From Gammaproteobacteria bacterium (GTDB lineage Bacteria; Pseudomonadota; Gammaproteobacteria; SZUA-229), in assembly GCA_030595185.1 (NCBI GenBank), contig JAUVDT010000003.1, positions 1 to 56,302 of the forward strand: a DNA stretch of 56,302 nt. Reading direction: 5' to 3'. The notes beneath the pieces are model-generated. The model was not told where the DNA came from. It made no database searches and was given only the letters and a program-made list of their open reading frames with translations. A program made the translations under genes and the position numbers. Within the stretch, counting starts at the first letter, position 1. Every line of letters begins with the position of its first letter. Of this stretch, positions 1 to 8,423 are shown in pieces.

Positions 1-12
1 CCTAGACATAAA

Positions 13-2661
13 TTACTCTGATAATAACTGCTTTAACTCTGGCACACATGAGCCACAATTAGTTCCCGCTTTTAATAACTCACCTATTTCTTCTGCTGTT
101 GTTAATTTATTTTCTACTATGCACTGCTTAATCGTATTAATGCCCACACCAAAACATGCGCAAATAACTCGTCCAGAATCGGCTTTAGGGTCTGTAGGCT
201 TACCGGTTAATAAACTAATACGATCAGCCTCTTCTAACTGATCATTATCAAATAATTTTGCTAACCAGTCACGTTCAGGCAAATTCAAATCGGGGCCGAT
301 AAAAATACAACTTTCTAAATGATCATTTTCAATGCGCGCCGCGCGGTAACGCAAACTTGCCTGATCAAAATATTCTACCCAATTCACATCATCTGATTTT
401 GTGCATAATAAGTCTCTTGCACAGGCCGCCCAATCCTCAGCAGATTCATCACCTGCCAATTCATAGCGCCACATACCATGACCTTTAGAGCTGGACCAAT
501 AGGTTGCATTTTTTATATCAAGCTTTCGGCGCGATAATAAAAAACCAAACCACTTAGCATTATAGGTTTTTATTTTTACAGGAGTATATTTAAACTCCGG
601 CTGACCAGAAACAGGATCACAATTATTACCTACTAATGATCCTACACCCGCTTTACTGGCAAACTGATGACTCCAGTGTATCGGTACAAACACATTTCCT
701 TTTTGTTGTGAATCACTTACTACTGCCCTGACAATTACCTCTGCCTTGTCACTGCTCACTGTAACCAGACTATTATTCTCAACTTTAAATTGATGCGCAT
801 CGTCAGGGTGAAGTTCAACGTAAGGCTCTATTATATGAGCCGATAGAATAGCGGACTTACCGGTTCTCGTCATTGTGTGCCATTGATCTCGAATACGCCC
901 TGTATTCAAAACTAATGGATAATTCTCATTCACATTTGAGGCTGGTGTCTTTGCTTTTACTGTAATAAATTGTGCTTTTTTTGATGGCGTAAAAAACAAA
1001 CCATCAACAAACATTCGCTCTGTGCCTTCAGGCGATTTTCTATTAACGGGCCACTGCACAGGTTCTAAATCATCATACCCTCGATAACTAACATCACTGA
1101 ACAAACTGATATCAAAATCACGTCGCCCATTATTCTTATGACCTGACAGTGCAGCATGCTCTATAAAAATATCCCGAGGTTCTTCATAATTAAATTTTTC
1201 AGCAAAACCCATACGCTTTGCAACTTCAGAGATAATCCACCAATCTGGTTTTGCATCCCCTGGTATCGGTAAAAAGGAACGCTGTCGAGTAATTCTGCGT
1301 TCCGAATTTGTAACAGTACCATCACGTTCTCCCCATGTTTGCCCGGGTAATAAAACATCGGCATATTTTGTGGTATCGGTTTCTCTCACACAATCTGATA
1401 CCACTACAAACTCACATTTTTCTAATGCTTCTCGTACAAATTCAGTATCAGGTAAACTAACAGCCGGATTCGTTGCCATAATCCAAAGTACTTTTATTTT
1501 TCCTTCATGCACAGCTTTAAATAAATCAACTGCTTTCAGACCTTCTTGTTTAGCAATATAGGGAGACTGCCAAAAAGTTTGCACTAAATTCTGATGATCT
1601 TTATTTTCCAGTGCCATGTGCGCTGCCAGTTGATTTGACAAGCCACCAACTTCTCTACCACCCATAGCATTAGGCTGGCCAGTAAATGAAAAAGGTCCCA
1701 TGCCAGGACGGCCAATTCGCCCTGTTATTAAATGGCAATTGATAATAGAGTTAACACGATCAGTTCCATTCGACCATTGATTAATACCTTGAGAATAAAC
1801 GGTAACAACACGCTCTGTGCGTGCAAACAATCTAAAAAAGTTTTCTATGCTTTCTTTTGATAAACCACAAAAGCTGGCTACTTTCTCAATATCACCCGCA
1901 CTTTCTTTCGCTTCTGCAATTGCTGCGTCAAAGCCTTCAGTATTATTGCTTATGAACTTATTATTTTTTTCAGTTGATCCATCTAAATAAGTTAATAAAC
2001 CATTAAATAGTACATGATCTGTTCCCGCTTTTATTGCTAAATGCACATCGGCAATATCCACACTAGCAGTTTTTCGAGGATCAACAACTACAATCGTTAA
2101 ATCAGGGTTATTACGCTTTGCTTTTTTAATGCGTTGAAATAAAACAGGATGGCACCACGCGGTATTGGAACCCGTTAGAATAATTAATTTTGCGCACTCA
2201 AGGTCTTCATAAGAACAAGGAACCGTATCAGAACCGAATGCTCTTTTATAACCGGCAACCGCTGATGACATGCAAAGCCGGGAGTTAGTATCGATATTAC
2301 CGCTACCAATAAATCCTTTCATTAATTTATTAGCGACGTAGTAATCTTCTGTTAATAATTGTCCGGAAACATAAAAAGCAACAGAACCAGGTCCATGATT
2401 ACGAACAGCTGAGGATAATTTATCAGCAACCAGATTTAAGGCATTAAGCCAGTTCTCTGTCTCCCCATCCACTTCAGGATATAACAAGCGGCCGTCATAA
2501 CCCACTGTATCTGCAAGCGCGGCTCCTTTCGAACAAAGATTACCGAAATTAGCCGGATGATCTGGATCACCGGTTACAACAATCTTGCCCTCTTCACTTA
2601 GCGATGCAATGACACCACAACCGACACCACAATAAGGACAAGTTGTTTTTACTTTATTCAT
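13..2661 (-). CDS. nasA: Assimilatory nitrate reductase catalytic subunit with C-terminal [2Fe-2S] domain
   Basis: This is an 882-aa cytoplasmic molybdopterin enzyme expected to reduce nitrate to nitrite for assimilation. Residues 8-15 (CPYCGVGC) with Cys43 form the N-terminal [4Fe-4S] site. Cys130 in RLCMSSAVAGY sits where Nap/Nas enzymes ligate molybdenum; formate dehydrogenases have a different context there. The last 50 residues are a BFD-like [2Fe-2S] domain (Cys834, Cys836, Cys869, Cys872), as in bacterial NasA proteins that take electrons from an NADH-linked partner or ferredoxin. There is no Tat signal. It is the last gene of the minus-strand nirB cluster, 100 bp after a small membrane protein gene. 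The cluster encodes a second catalytic subunit (5597-7771), which is unusual. Family assignment is firm; the electron donor is inferred. Confidence 0.93.
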   Translation of the reverse strand: MNKVKTTCPYCGVGCGVIASLSEEGKIVVTGDPDHPANFGNLCSKGAALADTVGYDGRLLYPEVDGETENWLNALNLVADKLSSAVRNHGPGSVAFYVSGQLLTEDYYVANKLMKGFIGSGNIDTNSRLCMSSAVAGYKRAFGSDTVPCSYEDLECAKLIILTGSNTAWCHPVLFQRIKKAKRNNPDLTIVVVDPRKTASVDIADVHLAIKAGTDHVLFNGLLTYLDGSTEKNNKFISNNTEGFDAAIAEAKESAGDIEKVASFCGLSKESIENFFRLFARTERVVTVYSQGINQWSNGTDRVNSIINCHLITGRIGRPGMGPFSFTGQPNAMGGREVGGLSNQLAAHMALENKDHQNLVQTFWQSPYIAKQEGLKAVDLFKAVHEGKIKVLWIMATNPAVSLPDTEFVREALEKCEFVVVSDCVRETDTTKYADVLLPGQTWGERDGTVTNSERRITRQRSFLPIPGDAKPDWWIISEVAKRMGFAEKFNYEEPRDIFIEHAALSGHKNNGRRDFDISLFSDVSYRGYDDLEPVQWPVNRKSPEGTERMFVDGLFFTPSKKAQFITVKAKTPASNVNENYPLVLNTGRIRDQWHTMTRTGKSAILSAHIIEPYVELHPDDAHQFKVENNSLVTVSSDKAEVIVRAVVSDSQQKGNVFVPIHWSHQFASKAGVGSLVGNNCDPVSGQPEFKYTPVKIKTYNAKWFGFLLSRRKLDIKNATYWSSSKGHGMWRYELAGDESAEDWAACARDLLCTKSDDVNWVEYFDQASLRYRAARIENDHLESCIFIGPDLNLPERDWLAKLFDNDQLEEADRISLLTGKPTDPKADSGRVICACFGVGINTIKQCIVENKLTTAEEIGELLKAGTNCGSCVPELKQLLSE

Positions 2662-2761
2662 TCGATATCCCGATACAACTAGACATAAGGTATAAGTAAT
2701 TTAGACCCTTCGATTTATTATATATTGCTTACTGAACTTTTGTGATAGCAAATCACTATAA

Positions 2762-3112
2762 TTATGAATCAAATAATAACTCACGAATAAAACCTTTATT
2801 TAATACATGGTTTTTAACGACTCGTTGGTATTCTTTAAAAGCACTTTTAAGGTAAATTCTAAGCCAAAAGAGCACACCCGGTATAAAAAATGCGGTGTAC
2901 CAAATATATTCAGCCGACACTGGAGATAATATAAGGAGAAGAAATAAAAGATAGAAAGGCCAAACCAGAATCAAACCGCAGCTAATGTATTTAATGATCA
3001 GTACGATCATCGCGACAAGACGATTGAATCGTTGTTTGCGCGAATGATAAACAGACCAAAATACAGCCTTTTCTAATTCACTGGCGTCTTCTCTAAGGGA
3101 TTTAGAAACCAT
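2762..3112 (-). CDS. Small two-helix membrane protein in nitrate cluster, unknown function
   Basis: The family is not recognised. The 116-aa product has a charged N-terminus (about residues 1-33) and two hydrophobic stretches (about 34-66 and 70-90) with little between them, then a basic C-terminus, so it should be a hairpin-like inner membrane protein. No cysteines or histidines suggest metal or haem binding. It lies 25 bp after the DsrC-like gene and 100 bp before nasA on the same strand, so it is probably co-transcribed with the nitrate reductases. A role as an accessory or assembly factor for the membrane-bound reductase is only a guess from position. Confidence 0.6.
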   Translation of the reverse strand: MVSKSLREDASELEKAVFWSVYHSRKQRFNRLVAMIVLIIKYISCGLILVWPFYLLFLLLILSPVSAEYIWYTAFFIPGVLFWLRIYLKSAFKEYQRVVKNHVLNKGFIRELLFDS

Positions 3113-3137
3113 AAAACGACAAACAGACAGTGATGCT

Positions 3138-3494
3138 TTAGTGTTCGCCTTTGGTTCTCATCAAACCTGCCAGACGATTACCTTGCTTTTGTGGCCCACC
3201 ATATGGAAATATTTTATGTAGGTAAGTACTATTTCCACGCTCTTCACCCCATGCTGTTTTAAAGTATTTTACAATTTTACGAACTTCTGCTTGAGCGCTA
3301 TGCTGCTCATAAAATTTTCGTAAAAAATAAACCACATCCCAAACCTCATCTGTTAAATCAAGTTGTTCAGATTTTGCCTGTGCACGAACAAAGTCCTCAC
3401 TCCATTCATCCATGTTAACGATATAACCTTCACTACAGGTCAAAACAACTATTCCGTTAACATCCAACTCTTTTGTCTGCATATTTGCGTACAT
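3138..3494 (-). CDS. DsrC/TusE-family protein lacking both C-terminal cysteines
   Basis: The 118-aa product has the DsrC/TusE fold signature: the VDEWSED-like segment appears as MDEWSEDF, followed by LTDEVWDVVYFLRKFY and a C-terminal arm GGPQKQGNRLAGLMRTKGEH. In DsrC this arm carries two redox cysteines and in TusE only the penultimate one. Aligned here they are Asn106 and Glu117, so the protein cannot carry a persulfide or trisulfide on the arm. Its only Cys is near residue 20. Cys-less members of the family have been proposed to be regulatory. It lies between the DmsBC fusion (74-bp gap) and a small membrane protein. A role in sulfur transfer is unlikely; a regulatory or structural role in the nitrate reductase operon is inferred. 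Confidence 0.85.
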   Translation of the reverse strand: MYANMQTKELDVNGIVVLTCSEGYIVNMDEWSEDFVRAQAKSEQLDLTDEVWDVVYFLRKFYEQHSAQAEVRKIVKYFKTAWGEERGNSTYLHKIFPYGGPQKQGNRLAGLMRTKGEH

Positions 3495-3527
3495 AATAAA
3501 ACCTTTTAAAAATATTTAATTTCATTT

Positions 3528-3560
3528 CGTCATTCCGGAAATCTTTTAGCTGGAATGACG
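3528..3560. repeat. Palindrome CGTCATTCC...GGAATGACG between dmsBC-like and dsrC-like genes
   Basis: Nine-base arms (3528-3536 and 3552-3560) enclose a 15-base spacer, with GG/CC extension. The same outer arms bound a longer element at 49828-49916, so this appears to be a dispersed intergenic repeat. In the transcript it would fold into a hairpin between two genes of the operon. Confidence 0.7.
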
Positions 3561-3568
3561 GATACCTA

Positions 3569-5428
3569 TTAATGTATATCTGGTAAAACACCAACTTGTG
3601 GCATATCTGCTAAACCAGTTTCTCTTGCATGTTCCTGGAAACCTTTATTACGCCAGAAAAAGGCTCCCGGCATTGTTGTTGGTATAACCAATACATAAAA
3701 TAATGCACGACCAATGTAAGCTGCACTTACTATTGTTAAAATAGCAATCACCCATAACATAAGAGCAACAGCACCTTCCGCTTGCAACAACATTAACAAG
3801 GTAACTATCACTATGCCTGCGAATAACAATGCATTTCGTAATAGATATGTTTTTCCAAATGTCGTTATTTGTTCGTAATAAGAAGCAGCGCCTTCTCCGC
3901 CATTCTTTTTCAAATCTGAACGATGACGAACTAAACCAAAGCCTTCGATAACTAAACCCGCAAGCAGCGGTAAAGCCACATAATTTATCAATGGTAATAT
4001 CGACTGTCCTTCAAACACAGCAACTGAACCAAAAGCAATCAACACAATAACAGCACCCAAACTGAACATGGAGCCATAAAATGATGAAAGTACTTGCCAG
4101 TGGTTCCAAAAGGGACGTGCTTTAATACGATAAATACTGTGCATAAAATACAAAGCAACAGGACCCGCAACTACAGCACCCCAGCCCATAATTGTTTGTA
4201 ACGACTGCAACCAACCTGTTGGTAGCCATGTAAACAAACCACTAAATACTGTTAACACGGTGTACGCTGCAAACAAATTAAAGAACACGGCGATACTTGC
4301 CACTTCACGACTGACCGGTGAATACTTTAAATTATTAAAGGCGCGATAAAAACGATGTGGTTTGCCCAGGTGCATTGTTGATAAAGCCAATGCAAAAGTT
4401 TCCAAACCTAATAGTGCAAACAGTGTAATAGGAAATGCTATTGGATAGTACTCAATACTTAATTCTGTGAAACCTAACATTGGCCCAAAAGTAGAAGACA
4501 GAAACATCATTAAAAACGCACCAATCACACCCTGACTGATTAAAGTAAAAACAACTAAAGGATCTTCTCGCGAACGTAACTTAGCCAGGTTCCATTCTTT
4601 TGATTTACCCGTTTCATGAACTTTAGTATGGAATGAATTCTCGCCCAGACGACCTTGTTCATCCTGTTCATAACGTAACGGCATACTGTCAGTACGTGTC
4701 ATTTCACGAGGCAATGTTTTTGTTTGTTCAAAACGAATATTTGGGTTTGTAATATCAGGTGATGGAAAACCGGGGATACTTGTTTCTAGCTGATCACGAT
4801 TTTCTGGCGTGGTTTCAATCACACCAAAATCTAATGCACTACCCAGACAAGCGGCAACACACGCTGGCTTCAACCCTACCTCTAAACGATCAACGCACAT
4901 ATTACATTTATGCACATGGCCTTTTGTCATATCTAATTGAGGCGCATTGTATGGACACACCCATGTGCAATAACCACAACCAAAACAAATATCAGGGTCT
5001 TGTAATACCGCACCGTATTCAGCAAACTTTGTATAAGCACGCGTTGGACAGCCTTTCAAACAAACTGGATCATCACAATGGTTACAGGCCATCGAAATAT
5101 TAAGACGTGTGTAATTTGGATACGTACCACCTTCAACATAACCAACCGCACGGTAAGCTAAATGCGGTGGTAAATCATTCTTTTCACTACACGCAGATTC
5201 ACAGGCATGACATGAAATACAGTTATCCGCATTAAAATAAAAACCGTGCTGCTTATAACGATTTGGATTTTCACCTATCGAACTATCGCCATTAATATTT
5301 AAACTTTTACCAGCAAGGTCTTCACATTCTTTAATTAAATCGATCGATTTTCCATATTGATTTAATTCAGGTGAATCCACGTTGGGAATAAACGCATAGT
5401 CTGGTTCTTTTTCACGTACTTTAAACAT
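3569..5428 (-). CDS. DmsB-DmsC fusion: Fe-S electron transfer subunit joined to quinol-oxidising membrane anchor
   Basis: One 619-aa chain combines two subunits that are separate in DMSO reductase. Residues about 60-205 are a four-cluster ferredoxin module of DmsB type; the first ligand set is Cys70, 73, 76 and 80, and three further Cys-rich groups end in CNMCVDRLEVGLKPACVAAC. Residues about 285-600 contain around eight hydrophobic helices resembling the DmsC anchor. There is no Tat signal, so the Fe-S module should face the cytoplasm. It sits 168 bp downstream of the 724-aa nitrate-reductase-like subunit, and is most simply read as the module delivering quinol electrons to it. The two domains and the single reading frame are seen directly; pairing with the catalytic subunit is inferred from order. 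Confidence 0.88.
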   Translation of the reverse strand: MFKVREKEPDYAFIPNVDSPELNQYGKSIDLIKECEDLAGKSLNINGDSSIGENPNRYKQHGFYFNADNCISCHACESACSEKNDLPPHLAYRAVGYVEGGTYPNYTRLNISMACNHCDDPVCLKGCPTRAYTKFAEYGAVLQDPDICFGCGYCTWVCPYNAPQLDMTKGHVHKCNMCVDRLEVGLKPACVAACLGSALDFGVIETTPENRDQLETSIPGFPSPDITNPNIRFEQTKTLPREMTRTDSMPLRYEQDEQGRLGENSFHTKVHETGKSKEWNLAKLRSREDPLVVFTLISQGVIGAFLMMFLSSTFGPMLGFTELSIEYYPIAFPITLFALLGLETFALALSTMHLGKPHRFYRAFNNLKYSPVSREVASIAVFFNLFAAYTVLTVFSGLFTWLPTGWLQSLQTIMGWGAVVAGPVALYFMHSIYRIKARPFWNHWQVLSSFYGSMFSLGAVIVLIAFGSVAVFEGQSILPLINYVALPLLAGLVIEGFGLVRHRSDLKKNGGEGAASYYEQITTFGKTYLLRNALLFAGIVIVTLLMLLQAEGAVALMLWVIAILTIVSAAYIGRALFYVLVIPTTMPGAFFWRNKGFQEHARETGLADMPQVGVLPDIH

Positions 5429-5440
5429 TTGTTTCTCTTT

Positions 5441-5589
5441 TTTACCGCTAATAAACGCGAATGAACGCGATTAAAAGCATAAATCAATTCAACATCTATT
5501 TTTGACGCAAAACCCGCAGAGGCGCAAAGAAAATAATTTTTAAAACTACTTTATTAAATTTGCATTTATTTGCGTTTATTTGCGGTAAA
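5441..5589. repeat. Imperfect inverted repeat in the gap between nitrate reductase-like and dmsBC-like genes
   Basis: The arms at 5441-5469 (TTTACCGCTAATAAACGC...) and 5561-5589 (revcomp TTTACCGCAAATAAACGC...) match at most positions over 29 bases and fill the ends of the 168-bp gap. The spacer contains an AGAGGCGCAAAG motif resembling the other intergenic repeats here. This is probably a dispersed MITE-like or REP-like element. Confidence 0.6.
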
Positions 5590-5596
5590 AACATTT

Positions 5597-7771
5597 TTAA
5601 TAAGCTCGCGCCGCTTTATTACGTACTGCCGCAGCACCCTGATTTACTATCGGTTCAATTTTCACAGCGCATTGTTTAAATGCTGGCTGTCTTGAATGCG
5701 GGTCTAATAAACCCAAAGCCAAACGATTCACACATTCATGAAAATGAAATGGTACGAAAACCATATTGGGTGAAACACGTTGCGTGGTTTGTACCATGAC
5801 AACCGCATCACCACGACGCGTAGTTAGTCGTGCATAACTACCATGTTCCACGCCTAACTTTTTCGCCGCATCTGGATTCATTTCCATATATGGCGTTGGA
5901 CTAAATTTATTTAAGTTACCCACTTTACCGGTACGGGTACGCGTATGAAAATGTTCAACAACGCGACCACTGTTTAACCAGAACGGGTAATCATCACAAG
6001 GACGTTCGTTGTCATCAACAAACGGTAAAGGAATTAATTTTGCTTTTTGGTCAGCGTGCTGGAATTCACCATCGGTGTACAACCGTGGAGAGCCTTCTTC
6101 CGCATCTTCAGAAAACGGCCATTGTATACCGCGCTTCTCTTCAATTTTATCGTAAGTCAAACCCGAGTAATCTAACATTCGACCTTTTGAAAGCTCGCGC
6201 ATTTCATTAAATGCACCTTCTGTGTTTTCTGGGAACGTTACACTGTGATCAAAACGTTTTGCCATTTCATTGAAAATCCAAAAATCAGGCTTTGATTCTC
6301 TAAATGGTTCCACAACATTTCGAGTTAAGTTAACGCGACGCTCTGTATTGGTGAAACAACCTTCTTTCTCTGCCCAAACTGCAGCAGGGAAATACACATG
6401 ACTGTATTCATTAGTTTCAACATCTTCATACGCATCTTGCACGACTAAAAAGTCCAACTTCTCCATGATCTTTCTCATGCGCGCTGTATTAGTCATTGAT
6501 GTCATTGGATTAGTCGCAATAATCCACAAGCCTTTTATTTGTCCTGTTTCTATTGCAGGAAAAATATCAGTCATAAACAGACCACGCTCTTTTGGAAAAA
6601 ACTCTTCGTCTACATTCCAAAATTCTGCAATTTCTTTTCGATGTTCTGCATTCTCAAGGGCACGATAACCTGGCAAACCGGAACACGAGGACCACTCTCT
6701 TGTTCCCATTGCATTGCACTGACCAGTAATCGACAAACTCGTCCCTCCGGGTTTGCCGATATTTCCAGTGATCAGATTCAGGTTATTGATACCTACCACG
6801 CCATCCGAACCATGCATGCTCTGGTTAATACCCATAGTCCAAATTGTCATTGCAGCACCGGCTTTGGCATAAGTGCGCGCAACGTGTCGAATCATGTCGG
6901 CATCAATGCCACAGATTCTTGATGCTGATTCCGGATCGTACTCCGCAACCAACTTTTCAAAACTTTCTATATCAGAAGTATGCGCTTCCATATAAGCACG
7001 ATCTTCAAGACCTTCTTTTATAATGACATGCGCCAGTGAATTTAATAAAACAACATCAGTACCCGGTGTCACTGGCAAATGAATATCCGCCATTTGTGCC
7101 AGCATCGTAACGCGAGGATCAACCACGATTAACGGAAACTTTTTCTTTTCCATCGCTGCTTTTAAACGGTAATAAATTACAGGGTGTTGTTCAGGTAAAT
7201 TAGATCCGATTGCTAACAAACAATCAGTGTGCTCAAAATCGTCATAACAACCCGGCGGGCCATCCGATCCAAATGAGCGCTTGTAACCAGATGCAGCAGA
7301 TGACATGCACAATGTCGTATTACCATCGTAATTATTTGTGCCAATTACACCACGCGCCAACTTACCTAAAGTATAAAACTCTTCGGTCATAATTTGACCT
7401 GTTGACACAATCGCAAATGAATCACGACCATACTTTTCTTGAATGCGCTTTATTTCGCTGGCTGTTTTATCTAATGCCTCATCCCAGCTCGCTTCTTTAA
7501 ATTCGTCGAAACGTTTTTTGCGCATGAGTGGCACACGACCACGACCTGCTGATTTAAATAATTCGTGTTCAAAAATACCTTTCAGACATAACTTACCGCG
7601 ATTCACATCCGCATCAGCTACGCCTCGCGATGTAACTGCATCTCCTTTTTTATCCAGACCGACTTCAATCGAGCAACCAGTAGAGCAATAACCACAAGTT
7701 GTGTATTTCCATTCCACCACGCCTTTGTCGGCGATTTTAATTGGATTTTTTTTGTTACGTCCGAAAAGCAT
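5597..7771 (-). CDS. Nas/Nap-type molybdopterin oxidoreductase, probable quinol-linked assimilatory nitrate reductase catalytic subunit
   Basis: The 724-aa product is a cytoplasmic Mo-bisMGD enzyme. Cys26, Cys29, Cys33 and Cys62 form the [4Fe-4S] site. Cys155 in TLCMSSAASGYKRSFG matches the molybdenum-cysteine context of NasA and NapA rather than formate dehydrogenases, although automatic annotation might name it formate dehydrogenase. Unlike the NasA at 13-2661 it stops before any BFD [2Fe-2S] domain and has no Tat leader, so it needs a separate electron donor. The DmsB-DmsC fusion directly downstream is the obvious candidate, giving a membrane-bound quinol:nitrate reductase facing the cytoplasm. 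It follows nirD after 187 bp. Nitrate as substrate is inferred from motif and context. Confidence 0.82.
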   Translation of the reverse strand: MLFGRNKKNPIKIADKGVVEWKYTTCGYCSTGCSIEVGLDKKGDAVTSRGVADADVNRGKLCLKGIFEHELFKSAGRGRVPLMRKKRFDEFKEASWDEALDKTASEIKRIQEKYGRDSFAIVSTGQIMTEEFYTLGKLARGVIGTNNYDGNTTLCMSSAASGYKRSFGSDGPPGCYDDFEHTDCLLAIGSNLPEQHPVIYYRLKAAMEKKKFPLIVVDPRVTMLAQMADIHLPVTPGTDVVLLNSLAHVIIKEGLEDRAYMEAHTSDIESFEKLVAEYDPESASRICGIDADMIRHVARTYAKAGAAMTIWTMGINQSMHGSDGVVGINNLNLITGNIGKPGGTSLSITGQCNAMGTREWSSCSGLPGYRALENAEHRKEIAEFWNVDEEFFPKERGLFMTDIFPAIETGQIKGLWIIATNPMTSMTNTARMRKIMEKLDFLVVQDAYEDVETNEYSHVYFPAAVWAEKEGCFTNTERRVNLTRNVVEPFRESKPDFWIFNEMAKRFDHSVTFPENTEGAFNEMRELSKGRMLDYSGLTYDKIEEKRGIQWPFSEDAEEGSPRLYTDGEFQHADQKAKLIPLPFVDDNERPCDDYPFWLNSGRVVEHFHTRTRTGKVGNLNKFSPTPYMEMNPDAAKKLGVEHGSYARLTTRRGDAVVMVQTTQRVSPNMVFVPFHFHECVNRLALGLLDPHSRQPAFKQCAVKIEPIVNQGAAAVRNKAARAY

Positions 7772-7844
7772 ACTCTATTCGTCTCTTAAATTTTTTGATC
7801 CCGGCAATACTATGCCGACTTTAAGCTTATGGCCTTTGTTCTTT

Positions 7845-7950
7845 AAGTCGTAAGTCTTGAGTCTTGAGTCTTGAGTCTTGAGTCCAAAATCTAAAGTCAG
7901 AAGCCTTAAATATTTTGTCTTTTAACTTACGACTTTGAACTTACGACTTC
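7845..7950. repeat. Heptamer tandem repeat (GTCTTGA)4 inside a longer inverted repeat
   Basis: Four exact copies of GTCTTGA occupy 7854-7881. They lie next to AAGTCGTAAGT (7845-7855), whose reverse complement ACTTACGACTT occurs twice at 7925-7935 and 7940-7950. The block fills most of the gap between nirD and the 724-aa reductase gene. Related AGTCNNN heptamers occur at 32944-33036. Confidence 0.8.
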
Positions 7951-7958
7951 TGACTTTT

Positions 7959-8294
7959 TTATTCGTTCGGACAACCTTCATTTGCAGTCAGCGAGAGCAT
8001 AATCGTTTCACCTTCCATTTTTACCGGATAAGTTGCAGCACAACCTTCATCAGGTGCCACTGCTGTTCCTGACTCTAATTCAATTTTCCAATCGTGCATT
8101 GGGCAAGCGACTTTATTCCCCATCACCAGACCTTGTGACAACTGCCCACCTTTATGCGGGCATTTATCTGCAACAGCAAAAATTTTATCTTCTGCTGTTC
8201 TGAAAACGGCAATATTGCCTGCCGCCACTTCAACAACACGGGCACCCAGCTTTGGTATGTCGTTCAATGTTCCTACTTCTATCCAATCACTCAT
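7959..8294 (-). CDS. nirD: Nitrite reductase (NADH) small subunit, Rieske-type
   Basis: The 111-aa partner of NirB is needed for siroheme nitrite reductase activity, converting nitrite to ammonium in the cytoplasm. The Rieske ligand pattern is complete (CPHKGGQL then CPMHDW), so it should bind a [2Fe-2S] cluster; some enterobacterial NirD proteins lack these ligands. It starts 129 bp after nirB on the same strand, with an inverted repeat in the gap. Length is normal for the family. Confidence 0.93.
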   Translation of the reverse strand: MSDWIEVGTLNDIPKLGARVVEVAAGNIAVFRTAEDKIFAVADKCPHKGGQLSQGLVMGNKVACPMHDWKIELESGTAVAPDEGCAATYPVKMEGETIMLSLTANEGCPNE

Positions 8295-8321
8295 AACTAA
8301 ACCTCTTTAAATTTAAAATCC

Positions 8322-8404
8322 ACCGCTGAGATGCGGAGGCGCAGAGATTTTTTAATTATATCTTTTTAGTTCTGGAAACCTCCGCGTCTCTGCGCCTCTG
8401 CGGT
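8322..8404. repeat. Imperfect inverted repeat (GGCGCAGAGA type) in the nirB-nirD gap
   Basis: The arms ACCGCTGAGATGCGGAGG (from 8322) and CCTCTGCGGT (to 8404) sit inside longer, roughly 26-base arms that are about three-quarters complementary. The core motif TCTCTGCGCCTCTGCGG resembles an intergenic repeat common in many Gammaproteobacteria. A related motif occurs at 21641-21840. Confidence 0.6.
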
Positions 8405-8423
8405 AGGTCTTTATTTAATATTT

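Noticed and set aside
5597..7771. Formate dehydrogenase alpha subunit
   Set aside because: The molybdenum-cysteine context TLCMSSA and the nirBD operon position fit nitrate reductase; formate dehydrogenases have a different motif there.
7854..7881. CRISPR-like array
   Set aside because: The units are seven bases long with no spacers, and no cas genes occur in the window.
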